Origin: Umbelopsis ramanniana AG
Taxonomy: Eukaryota > Mucoromycota > Umbelopsidomycetes > Umbelopsidales > Umbelopsidaceae
DNA length: 64,000 nt
Assembly: GCF_025399195.1 (NCBI RefSeq)
Contig: NW_026252119.1
Location: 124,001-188,000 of the forward strand
Direction of reading: 5' to 3'
In this document: one piece after another, positions 34,605-45,466 of the stretch
Position numbering within the stretch: position 1 is the first letter of the stretch
Layout: every line of letters starts with the position of its first letter
Translations under genes and position numbers: made by a program
The notes under the pieces: model-generated
Seen by the model: the letters and a program-made list of their open reading frames with translations, nothing else
Told to the model about the DNA's origin: nothing
Databases searched by the model: none

Positions 34605-35489
34605 ATGCAACCATCGGCAGCATCTGCAGGTGACCAAGCCTCCCATTCCTCTATGGCTCTCTATAGTTCTCCTTTCAGAACTTCTCGGCCAAGGCTAGAG
34701 TCGCCTCAACAAACACACCAAGCTGCTTTTCAATATAATCGGTCTAGCCATTATCATCGATACAGTAGCCCATCTCCTCCACACCTTCCCAGTAACAACC
34801 GGGGGAATGTACTTCCATTTTCCTCTAGCACGCAATCATCTCCTAATAACGCGCTGACTCTAAAGGCTACCAATGGTTCAACATCAGCCACTACCGTTGT
34901 TCATACCCCTCCAACCGCTCCGGTGAACCCAATAGCTGAATCGAAAGAAAAACAGCAAACGATTGTTGCTCCGTCCCAACCACAAACGACGTCCGCCGCC
35001 CCCAACGATAATCAACAAGATACTGCACAAGCTCAAGAAATAACGTGGTTATTCTTTCGAGATAACAAATGGATGCCATTTCAAAGTGAAAATCACTATA
35101 AAATTGAGCAGGCATTTACGCTTGGAGGTAAGCCCGATTTAATCCCGAATCACATCTCGGTTGATCCCATTCAAAAAGCTGACTGATTTTCATTCAGGCA
35201 TTTATGTCGACATCAAAGGTAATGAGAGGATCCGTTGTAGGCTGTGTTTAGGACGGTGGTACTAAGATATTACCCTACTTTCTAGATCATAATTTTCCAC
35301 AATTGAAAAGTATACGAGTATTTCCAACGCGATTCTACCTTTCATACTTGGGAATGAAGGTAAGAAAAAAAAAGTTCCAGAAAGATAAAATAATCTTGTT
35401 TATTTGCCCCAACTGATGATCGACATCTTGCTCATCTCTTGTCTCCTTTTCTCTAATAGTATCGACTAAGCTGTGTCATACAAGGATGA
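34605..35489 (+). CDS. WWE-like domain protein with disordered N-terminus
   Basis: Four exons join in phase: the first from 34605 to 35127, a tiny second exon (about 35199-35219) encoding IYVDIK, a third ending with YLSYLGMK, and a last exon that stops at 35489 (YRLSCVIQG). The protein has about 220 residues. The first 145 are Ser/Pro/Gln-rich and probably disordered. The last 70 start WLFFRDNKWMPFQ and continue with NHYKIEQAFTLGG, resembling a WWE module (two Trp and a Glu, HYKIEQAF). WWE domains bind ADP-ribose units in ubiquitin-ligase and PARP contexts; here that is a tentative structural analogy. The upstream leader is long and pyrimidine-rich. Confidence 0.6.
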
Positions 35490-36387
35490 CGGCCCAAAAA
35501 AAAAAACAAATTCGGGGAACCCGATCCAAAGGATATCAACGACTGGAATGCACGAACCAAAACCAATGTGGAACAATTTGTACAGATCGAATCAACTCAC
35601 CACCTCCATAAGAAAACTATCGAATATGGAAAACAAATATCAAATGGGTAAAGGCGAAAAAAAAAATGAAAAAAAATATAATTTGGAAAAGAACTCGACT
35701 TGAAGAACAACATCATACCACACGCAGAGAAGCTAGGAAAGACCATGTTGGAAAACGACGGCACAACCCTTATTATAATATTTTGTACATTTGATTATCT
35801 CACCCACAGTCCCACTACGGCTCCATCACCATAGTAACTCGCTCCATTTCATGAACGCCAGGCCAATGTTTTCTTATCAACCTTACAGTAACATTTTCTT
35901 TCTGCCTTTTATCTTTTCGCATCAACCGCAAATTTTATTAGGTAGTAGACTCTCACAATACTTGGTTAGTGACCACACTATTTTTCTCTTCTCCAAGTGT
36001 AAAACGCTGATATCTTCGAAAACAATCCAAAAATCCCCCCGCACTTCACCGCCGTCATCCCCTTGCCAATCCGCTCCCCCCTTTTAGCCCTTTTAGATTG
36101 AAAATGCATTACTGCATTTCATTACAGTTATTCACCCTCCAATCCAATCCAAATCTTCTTTTTCTGTTTCTCGCCTTGTAGTTGTATCTCTTTCCATGCT
36201 ATTCATTTTCTTTTTACGCAATCCGTTGTTGCGTTGTTTGTAGTTTTTTTTTTCAAGGACAAAAAAGCATCCATTTCGCAGCTAATACTCAAAAAAAAGA
36301 TATATCTGCAACTAGAAACTATTTTCAATTATTGATTGTGTAAAGTACAAGTACCATATTTTTTATTGTATGTGCAATGGTAAGTAT
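35490..36387. other. Convergent 3' flanks, no gene supported
   Basis: AT-rich with A- and T-tracts. The frames at 35473-35703 and 35791-36087 have low-complexity translations without a domain. Presumed 3' UTRs of the WWE-like and MAT1 genes. Confidence 0.45.
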
Positions 36388-37916
36388 TTATACGTTGCCC
36401 ATTACAACGTCTTGGATCGGCTCAATAGCCATGTTGGTATATACATCAAACAAAGCTCGTTGATAAGCAAAGCGCGGAAAGTATCCTCCAGCTCTTGTCT
36501 GCTTGTTATTAATGAGCGAGTCGGTGGCACTTGAAATAGATGTTAGAGAATGATCGTTGGCTCTAGAACATGAAAGTATGAACATCAACTTACGGGTCGT
36601 TGTATGTGGTCATAATGGATGGGGTTGTAGGATCTTGATACTCAAGACCAAGTGGATCAAAGTTTTCAAGGTCAGCAGCTTCTTTCATATCAACATCGGT
36701 AGGGATAGATGTTTTAAGCCATGCAGGAAGCAAATTGTTGCGTTGAGCATTGGCATCCCGTTGTTGGCGTAATGCAGAAGATTTTTTCAAGGTACTGGTT
36801 TGTCGAGTGGCAAGAACCGCATGTGCTGGCTTGTTGGATGTAGCCTGATAACGAAATGATGAATACGTGTACCAAATGTAAGGCAAAAGACGATTATAAA
36901 CAATCTTACCAGTTCTCGAATAAGATCCAATTTCTCTCGTTCTTTCAAAAGCTTTTCTTCTTCCAACTGCCTTCGGTAATCCGCCAACCGCTGCTCTTTT
37001 TCCTGCTTCTCAATTTCTTCCTGATACGATGATTTCTTCATTTCATTGACCTGTACCATTCAGACATTAGTGATCTATTTCTGATCCCTCAAAAAAAAAA
37101 AGATATAACAGATACGAACCGATCGGGCTTCATTTGCAGCAATGCTGTCCTTGTTTTCTTTCTCATAACGAGCCATTTTTGCTTCTGTCTCTGCCACATC
37201 CACTTCATTGATCAAATTAAACGCTGAAATGTGATGATTAGTCTTCGTAGAACGACCAGGTACAAAGGCATTGATTACATTGTACTTACTGATATCTTCG
37301 ACTTCTTCTAAATAGTCATTATAGGTCCTTAAGCTTGAGAAATCTTCTGGCCGCTTGTTAAATCTAGAACATCCAGCTTGTTTAGTAACCTAGTAGAACA
37401 ACGTTGACCTGCCAGTAACCATCACTTACATCCGCGACACCTTTTTTCTTATTCGCACTTCCTTTTCAACATTCAAGTCTTCAAAGATTTGTGACATGAA
37501 CTGATTCTTTCGAAGAGTTTGTAAACATATGGGGCATGGGGCTGGACCAGCGCTGAACAGGCGGTCGATACACGATTCGCACCTGAAAAGAGAAGGTTAG
37601 CAGTGGAATCAGCAACAAGAGAAAGCATTCAGCACATTACATTTTGTGAAAGCATGGCGATACCAAGAGCTTCAGGTTAGGTGTCAAGTACTTGTCACTT
37701 TTGCATACTGGACATTGAGCGTCTTCTTCCTGCAAATGTGAGCGGGGTAACAGTGAATCACGACATTTCGTCTGTCTAAAACGTGGCCAAAATGAAATTA
37801 TATCCTACCTGATACGATATGACAGTTGCTGAGCCTTGCCGTATACTTGTACTCGTGTTCTGTTGTGAACGACCAAAGCCATTGGTACGATTGGCGTTTC
37901 GTTGCTGAGCGATCAT
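36388..37916 (-). CDS. tfb3: MAT1/Tfb3, CDK-activating kinase assembly factor of TFIIH
   Basis: About six exons; the start is the ATG at 37916, which gives a Gln/Asn-rich 33-residue lead (MIAQQRNANRTNGFG). The N-terminal C3HC4 RING is clear: QCPVCKSDKYL, SPCFHKMCESCIDRLF, PCPICLQTLRKNQF. The MAT1 core follows (IFEDLNVEKEVRIRKKVSRM, FNKRPEDFSSLRTYNDYLEE). A long helical coiled coil comes next (AETEAKMARYEKENKD, KKSSYQEEIEKQEKEQRLA). The C-terminal region, which contacts CDK7-cyclin H, ends YFPRFAYQRALFDVYTNM. MAT1 assembles the CAK trimer and links it to core TFIIH for Pol II CTD phosphorylation and repair. It is divergent from SRP19 with a 122 bp gap. Intact. Confidence 0.95.
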
Positions 37917-38038
37917 GAGTCAGAATGGAAGCAAGCAACTTCAGAAAAAACTGGCGGTCACAGACGATTTTATAAATTATTGGGCGGACTGAATCACCTG
38001 CCATCGATCACCCATTCCTTACTGATCATCCGCCCACC
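37917..38038. promoter_or_regulatory. Shared 122 bp divergent promoter, MAT1/SRP19
   Basis: The whole space between the two divergent ATGs is 122 bp and must hold both leaders and core promoters. A short TATA-like stretch (ttttataaatta) lies near 37969. Confidence 0.6.
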
Positions 38039-39023
38039 ATGTCTATGCTACAAAAGCTCAAGGAAACTACCACTGACTCCATTTTTGTGGAAGACGAGGA
38101 TTTGGACATGGATGTCGATAACATGGACTTCCCATTGCCTGATGATCTTTCAGCTAGCGGCACTGGTGGCCTAGAAGAAATGATGGCCAAGCTTTCAGCC
38201 GGACAAGTTCAGCGACCACCCCCAACGAGCAACACTCGTGATATCGCTGTTGTCAACACACCTCAAGGTGTTCAGCGTGTAGATCCTTCGGTGTACAAAA
38301 AGTAAGTTTCATTGATGGCAGATCCAGGCATGTTGCATTTGAGTTTCAGATTTCTAACCGTACCATCTAAATCAAGCTGGGTTTGCGTTTATCCTTGCTA
38401 CATCGATGCTGACAAGTCCTTAGAACAAGGAAGAAGGATATCGAAAGCCAAAGCTATCACCAAGCCTCACGCTTACCATATAGCAATGGCCGTTCAACAA
38501 TTAGGAGGGATGTCTGTTGTTTACGAGGTATGATCCAGATGCAACGATCGACTTGTTTAGATAGAGACATAATGAAATAACTCTATTTGAACACAATAGG
38601 GAAAGAAGCACCCTGCCGACTGGGCGAATCCGGGCCGAGTGAAGGTTCAATTGAAAAATGGCCAATTTTTCAGTAACCCTAACTATACCTCTCGTAAGTG
38701 ATTTTCATCTAGGGTCTGTGCTTGAATCAATCCATTAACAACACATGCATATAGGTAAGCAATTGATCCACGCTATTGCTGAACTCATGCCCAAGATTCA
38801 AAAGGAGAACGAAATTCCCAAACACATTGTGTCGCCTATGACTACGCTTCGAGAAATTGAAGAGATCGCTAATGAACAAAGACGAGCTCAAGGATTGCCT
38901 CCCATTGAAACCACACCTCCACCGGCTGCTCCTACTGCTGGAGCTATTGAAGCGCCCGAGTCTAGCTCGAGCAAACCCAAGAAAGTCAAGAAACCAAAAA
39001 TGAAGACCATTGTTCGTCGCTAG
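38039..39023 (+). CDS. sec65: SRP19/Sec65, signal recognition particle subunit
   Basis: Four exons. An acidic N-terminal extension of about 90 residues (DEDLDMDVDNMDFPLPDD) precedes the SRP19 fold: WVCVYPCYIDADKSLEQGR, then KAITKPHAYHIAMAVQQLG and, after an intron, VKVQLKNGQFFSNPNYTS. The C-terminus is Pro/Ala-rich and finally Lys-rich (KPKKVKKPKMK), as in Sec65. SRP19 binds SRP RNA and prepares the SRP54 site for co-translational targeting to the ER. The ATG at 38039 has a strong context (ccaccATGt). A likely upstream partner is SRP54, not in this window. Confidence 0.93.
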
Positions 39024-39242
39024 AAAAACTGACATGATTTATTGTACATAAAGTTAACAGCGCGAAAAGTGCTCTGCCTTTTCGGAGGAAGAGGCTGACA
39101 AAAGAAACATCAAAAATGCTCTGCTTTTTTTCGGAGTGCGTGCCATTCCGTTATTTTGCTGTATGAAACCAGGATAGAGCATAAAATTTATTAGCTCTCC
39201 CACATAAACCTTGCGTTATCCAAACTCATTGATCAATTCAAC

Positions 39243-40948
39243 ATGGCCACGCCATTCAGACTATCCCGTCTAGCTTCTCGCTGTAAGATACTCTCTCTCC
39301 GTGAAGTTCACTGGTCATGACCTTCTAACCTGTCCATCCGCTATAGACCCGAGAATACCGACCAGCATGCCCATTTCCCGACTAACAAGGTAATGTGTTG
39401 CGACTTAAACTATTCTTCGAACTGGAGCAACTCGATTTTCAGATACACAACAAATTCTAAAACTTATTGCTTTTAGCATGCAATCCTATCACTCGGCAGC
39501 CCGTGCGTCCACTTTCGTTGCTGGTCGCAAATATCAAAAGACCCTCTTCGGTCTTATGGCCGCCACTGGTGCAGTGGGTCTGTCATATTCCATCCTGAGT
39601 ACGGACAAGGTACTACCCTCCGCATTAGCATTGTAGTCATTGGCATAGAGACTAATCAGTAGAGTGTGTTTAGATGACCACGGCTCATTGTGATGCAGTG
39701 AATGATGATAAACAAAGAGTAAGTATTTTCGTCGAAAGATAATTCGGAGGGATGTGCAGCTGTCGTGCAATGTGGTGCACAATCCAATGATAAGCAAATT
39801 TTCTGACATGATCTTTTTATTTCCGATGTGACAGAAATCGCAAGGTCCTATTACAGACAGCGATCCTATGCGCCTACGCATGGAAGCATTCATCAAGGAC
39901 CTTCAAAATCGCATTGTGAATGAGATTCAGCAACTCGATGGTCGTGGTGAATTTACGCGCACCACTTGGGAACGTAAAGAGGGCGGTGAAGGTATCACTT
40001 GCGTTTTGTCAGAAGGCAAGGTGTTTGAAAAAGCCGGTGTCGGTATTTCCATTGTGTATGGACAACTTCCTAAGGCTGCTGTGGAGCAAATGCGTCACGA
40101 TCGAGGCAAGGATATTGAAGCTGAAGGATCCGTTCCCTTCTTTGCCGCTGGTATCTCCTTGGTCATGCACCCACACAACCCTAACGCACCCACTGTTCAC
40201 ATGAATTACCGATACTTTGAAATCGAGAACCCTGATGGCACTCCCAAGCTTTCCTGGTTTGGCGGTGGTGCGGACTTGACCCCATCCTATCTCTATGAAG
40301 AGGATGCCGTTCATTTCCATCAAACGCTGAAGGATGGTTGCGACAAATTTAATCCTAACTACTACAAGGATTTCAAGCAATGGTGTGATAAGTACTTCTT
40401 TATCAAGCATAGAGGTGAAGCTCGAGGAATTGGAGGTATTTTCTTTGACGACTTGGATGATAAGAATAAGGAGAACGTCTTCTCCTTCATCAAAGAGATG
40501 GGCAACCGTTTCTTGCCAAGCTATGTTCCCATCATCGAAAAGCGCAAGAACATGCGATACACCGATGAAATGAAGGAATGGCAACAAATTCGACGTGGTC
40601 GATATGTAGAGTAAGTGACTGACTGGTCAAGTGCTTGTTGAAACCTGCATCAGTAGTAACCCCCGTCTGTCTACCACATTATAGGTTCAACCTTGTTCAG
40701 GACAGAGGTACCAAGTAAGTGTTTCATCTTGCATTACATTTGCCTCGTATCGCTCTTTCTTTCTTACAATGACTTTGCCCTTGTTTAGGTTTGGTTTGAA
40801 TACGCCAGGCGCTAGAATTGAAGCTATTTTGATGACTATGCCTTTGACGGCACGTTGGGAATACATGCATGAGCCAGCTCTCAAGAGCCGTGAAGCTGAT
40901 CTCATTGAAGTTCTCAAGGTTCCTAGAGATTGGATCCCACTTGTTTAA
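39243..40948 (+). CDS. hem13: Coproporphyrinogen III oxidase (oxygen-dependent), heme biosynthesis
   Basis: About seven exons. The catalytic domain is complete: [62 protein letters not shown], then the family signature [17 protein letters not shown] and, after two introns, [19 protein letters not shown] with the end at 40948. The enzyme converts coproporphyrinogen III to protoporphyrinogen IX by oxidative decarboxylation. The N-terminus has an Arg/Ser-rich presequence ([24 protein letters not shown]) followed by a hydrophobic segment ([18 protein letters not shown]). This resembles the mitochondrial enzyme of animals rather than the cytosolic yeast Hem13. It lies 219 bp downstream of SRP19 on the same strand. 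Confidence 0.95.
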
Positions 40949-41158
40949 AAAAAAACCACCTATTGGTTTTTGATATTTCCCGTTGGTGATCTTTGATAGA
41001 TCTTATATTACATAAAAAGTTCTTTTTATATTCGCTTGATCAATACAACAGCGAACATCGTATGAAAATGTGTGCAGTCAAAAAAGATTTTCAAATTAGC
41101 TCTATAAAATTTTAATTATTTGACAATGCCGTTCCTTGGCTCTATGGTAATGCTTCGT

Positions 41159-43960
41159 TTATGATACAGGTTCGATGGTAAAGCGAGGGCTCATTGGGTC
41201 AATGTCTTTTACGCGCACCTTCAAAGACTCTCCTATTTCAAAAGACCGCTCAACAGAAGGATCCATTCTACCATTGGTTCCCAGGCTAGGGATGAATGCG
41301 CTGGCAGGGAGTATTCGGCCGCTTACATTCTGAGCTTCGTTGCTGATGATACAATCCCATGTCTCGGTGGCTAATGACCCTTGAGCTTGTCTTCGCCTTA
41401 ATGACTCTGCTATCCACCAGTCTGTAGCCTTGGCGCCAAGTCTATTCAATTGCTTTTCTCGCATGTCGACGCGAACCCCCATGGTCTTCAAAAAATCTTC
41501 CGAAAATGGTAAGGGTGCGTTCAGCATAGACGCCTTGAGCTGCCAATGAGCAACCATATCCAGATACCGGCGAAGAGGAGACGTGACCTTGGCATATCCG
41601 CCTGAAATTCCCATCATCCAATGAGCACTTCCTGGTTGCGTGGTGACGCTACCAGGTGACATGAACCGCAGTATCCGAAATGCATCCTTTAGAGCAATGG
41701 ATCCATTACTAGGATCCCGCTGGGAAAGTACAGAGTCGATCAGGTCTTGCTCGTCAGTGGAAAGTAAGTCTCGGTTGGGTGGTGCTTGCGTACGGTATAC
41801 CATAGGGATTCCACGCTCCTCACAAACTGAGCTGGCAATACGTCCGGCCATAATCATAAACTCGGTCACCAAAGCTCGAGATGGAGATTGGCCACCGCCC
41901 ATGCGCACAGTTAAATTAATATCTGGTGCGTGCTGCTGAAAGTTGGGTTTGCTAAACTTCAGAGACGGCAAGTCGATTGGGTAAGGCGTCAAATGAATAC
42001 TTGATTCCGGGCGATCAAAATTCACCGCTCCATGAGCAATACGCTGCTTTAGATGTTGCTGACTGATAGTTACTAAACTTGACAACGCAGTCATGTCGTC
42101 CGACAACTTCGATCCTTGCAACATTGAATCCACTTGGTCATATGATAACTTGCATATACGTCGGACCCATCCAGGCCGTATCATGCTATCGATTATATTC
42201 CCATCGTTGTCAATCTTGGCACTGAATGACATGGTATACTGACCGGCTGATGCATCTGGTGATGAAGATACCAAACTGAATTTCCGTGAAGACAAGTTTT
42301 CCGGTAAGAGAGGGAAATGTCGCTCTGGCAAGTATAACGTTTGAACGCGACGTGCCATGACCATCGCTAATTCTTGGCGGGGATGTATGTAGGCGGAGGG
42401 ATCTGCTACATGGATATGAACCCAAGAATGGTCTGAATATTTCTCCACAGAGATGCCATCATCAATTTCCTTGGCTGAAGGGTCATCGATGGTATATACT
42501 GTCAAGTTTCCAAAATCGTGCCTTATTCCGTCGCATATATCGTTTGGATAAGGCTCATGGGGACCCAGTGATCCAGTGCTGCTGTGAGTCGAGCCTAGTG
42601 AGTGCTTCTCAATGGTTTTCTCATCTCTACGCATTACCTTTTCAATCTCTTGGGCTTTCGCAGACCAAAAATGCTCCACAGATATGGGCGCCTCCTCTAG
42701 AAGAGTCATGTTGTCCCAAGGTTGCCACATTCCAATATCACGAAGAAATTGAGCAGCAACATCTTTCTCAATATGGGTTTTTTCATAGCATTTCAACGCC
42801 TTGAGGATGGCTGGAGCAAAAATCTCATGAGGTGTGAGAAGTGCAAACTTCTGGTTGGTAACCCACTCGACAATGAAATCGACGTATTTCTTATCGTTTG
42901 CTGAAAATGTAGGAAACTGCTGCTTCTCGTTTCCAACATCCACAATACCAGTAACTGAATCTCTATGCTGGATTGAGAAATGTACAGCTTTCCTGCAGCG
43001 ATCAAGGAACCCCTTATAGTTTTCATCCAAACTTCGGATAGATGATATTATCCATTCCAAATTCTTAGCTTCGTCTGGTGCTCGAAGAATGAATGAACCA
43101 CAGTCGCTTACATTCGGTGCGGCTGTAAAGTGTACATTATCTTGAGTGACATACATATGGGTAGCATACATTTGTTCATCAGTCGGTCTATCTGTATTGA
43201 AGACGAACTTCGCCATTTCGTCCAACCGAGCTGTTGATTCATTATTGGCACCACCAGCGTCGATAAAGTGCTGATATAGTTCTCCAAACTGAGCTAGTCG
43301 CGTTGCTTGTTGAAACTTGATATGGTCTTCAAACTTTTTGGCGATTTTTCGAAAATCGGCAATTGGTGGATCATCTATGCGGACTCCGTCGCGAGCAAAA
43401 GCAATTTTTTCCTTCATTGTCTTCTGGATGTGAGGGAGGTCAAGAAAATTTGGAAGGAAGAATGGTATATTGTCGCTGCTGAATTCGAATACTCTGCCAG
43501 ATCGCGTCACTAATTCTATCATCTGCAGACCGCCTTTAATGGGTCTTTGGGACACAACTATTCCTGAATATGTCCTTCCGTTCCTAATAGAAGCAGTGGT
43601 AGTTCAGTATCTGCGGTGCATGCTCGATGTGCTATCGAATTTAAGTTACCTGTGAGCTTCTGCCCAGTCACCAAGTCCTATCTTCGCCAATGGAGCTCCA
43701 CTAAGCAATTTCAGTTCCTCCGAAGCAAATTCGAGTTCAGGGTCGAATTTCATCAAATGATACGTGTCCTCTTGCTTATTGTTTCGTTCAGAAAGAGGTG
43801 CTTTTTTCTGCGGTGCCTCTCGCTCTACAGCTTGTTTGGAACTAATGCTTGCAGTTCTAAATTGTGCTGCGCCATGTGTGGTAATTACTTTCGAAAGGCT
43901 TCTATAGCGTGGTGTGGTTCCTAGCCACCATGTTTTTGACCTTGCGCACTGCGATAGCAT
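41159..43960 (-). CDS. Mitochondrial exoribonuclease II (RNB family, Dss1/Cyt-4-like)
   Basis: Two exons. Exon 1 runs from the ATG at 43960 (MLSQCARSKTWWLGTTPRYR, a mitochondrial presequence) to about 43652; the second starts about 43588 (NGRTYSGIVVSQRPIKGGL). The total is about 910 residues. A divergent N-terminal RNA-binding region is followed by the RNB catalytic domain: LTVYTIDDPSAKEIDDGIS carries the clustered Asp residues, then WVHIHVADPSAYIHP, LYLPERHFPLLPENLS, VTEFMIMAGRIASSVCEE and YAKVTSPLRRYLDMVAH. A C-terminal S1-like part is weak. The Dss1/Cyt-4 enzymes degrade RNA 3'-5' in the fungal mitochondrial degradosome with the Suv3 helicase. The presequence and domain order support that group over cytosolic Dis3/Ssd1. 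Confidence 0.9.
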
Positions 43961-44479
43961 GGTGCCTTCAGTTAAATGGCGACCTGGTACGAAAGTTGCA
44001 ACCAAAAAATTCAAGGAAAGTGTGACGGCCTTTATTACCTTTTAGAAGGGGTGCACTGGGATGATTTCAATGACCGAATGCATTAGGCATCATTGTTGGT
44101 GAGACTCAAATCAACTCGTGTTGTTACGTGGCCTATATTGGACTTTACGTTCAAAGTGAGTTCCGTTTAAATATACAAAGACGTTGCTAATGATTCTTGA
44201 AGAGAATAAATATACGGACAGAAATGCGTCCGTTGTTGAGTTTTGTACCGCTTGAAGTAGTGGTAACCTTAGCCAAAATGTAGATATTTTTGCAGCCATC
44301 AGTCAAGGTAGAGAGCCATCATATCAATGTGTTCACATTATTCGAATCAGAACGTGATGCTTTCAGTTTGGTTGATTTCCTTCAGTGTGCTACTTCATAA
44401 AGTCATTTGAGCGCTATTGGTAAACTTGCATGGACTAATTTCTTTGTTTGGGGCCAAAATTGACTCTCTGGCTTCCAAT
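43961..44479. other. Divergent promoter region, mitochondrial RNase/nicotinamidase
   Basis: 519 bp between divergent starts. The frame extends a little upstream of 43960 only by way of a TTG. No other structure seen. Confidence 0.5.
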
Positions 44480-45451
44480 ATGATAACCACACTAGGCGTT
44501 CACAGCAACATGGTATACCACGTTACATTTCACGAAGTCAAGCCGTCAGATACGACATACTAACTATATGTGCTCTTGCTTAACAGCTCGGAAAGACAGC
44601 TTTGATTGTAGTCGATGTTCAAAATGACTTTATGGAAACGGGATCGCTTCCGGTTCCTTCGGCGTCCGAGATCTTGCCTGTAGTCAATCAGCTTATAAAT
44701 GGCATCAAAGACCGCGGAGGGCTTGTGGTCGCCACTAAGGTTGAAACTTGCTGAATAGCATTATATAATATTCATATGTAGTTCATGTATTCACAACTTT
44801 ATTCCCTCGAGCAGGACTGGCATCCACCAAATCATATCAGCTTCGCGTCCAACACACCAAATGGTAAAGTCTTCGAGACGAAGACGATGGAGTATGAAGG
44901 GGAAACGTTTGCGCAGCAACTTTGGCCAGATCACTGTGTGGTAAGTCTAGGCAGCAGTACAGTTTGACCGGACATAAAACTTTTCTCTAACCAATGGTCT
45001 TTCACCAGCAAAACAGCAAAGGAGCGGAATTCACAGACGGGCTGGAGACGACCAAGTTTGACATCACTGTTCTAAAGGTAATGTATGCAAACCAGTTGAC
45101 ATAGAATAAAGGCTGTATTTAACGCTATAAACATAATAGGGCTCCAACCAAAACGTCGACTCTTACAGTGGATTCGCCGACAACAAGTACTTTGAAATTA
45201 CGGAGCTAGCAAAGCATTTATTTACAAGGCAAATTGAAACTGTTATCGTAGTTGGCTTAGCAGCGGATTATTGCGTCAAAGAAACTGCATTGGATGCCCG
45301 TAAATTTGGGTTCCGGACCATCTTAGTAAAAGAAGGAACCAGAGGTGTTGTTCCAGACAATTTCGACAGCTGTATGGATGATTTACGTTCAAAGGGTGTT
45401 CAAGTTACTAGCATCCAAGACCAAGAATTCACCACCGAATTCCTATTTTAA
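44480..45451 (+). CDS. pnc1: Nicotinamidase (Pnc1-type), NAD salvage
   Basis: Four or five exons; the first (44480-44512) encodes 11 residues and joins in phase to exon 2 at 44587 (LGKTALIVVDVQNDF). This isochorismatase-fold hydrolase deaminates nicotinamide to nicotinate. The catalytic triad is visible: Asp in VVDVQNDF, Lys in VVATKDWHP (across an intron) and Cys in VGLAADYCVKETALDA. The metal-binding DWHPPNH motif is intact, and SYSGFADN follows the family. The product is about 225 residues, close to yeast Pnc1. Removal of nicotinamide relieves sirtuin inhibition in yeast. The stop at 45449-45451 is only 15 bp from the stop of the converging Tfc1-type gene. Confidence 0.94.
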
Positions 45452-45466
45452 TACCCCTTGACTACG

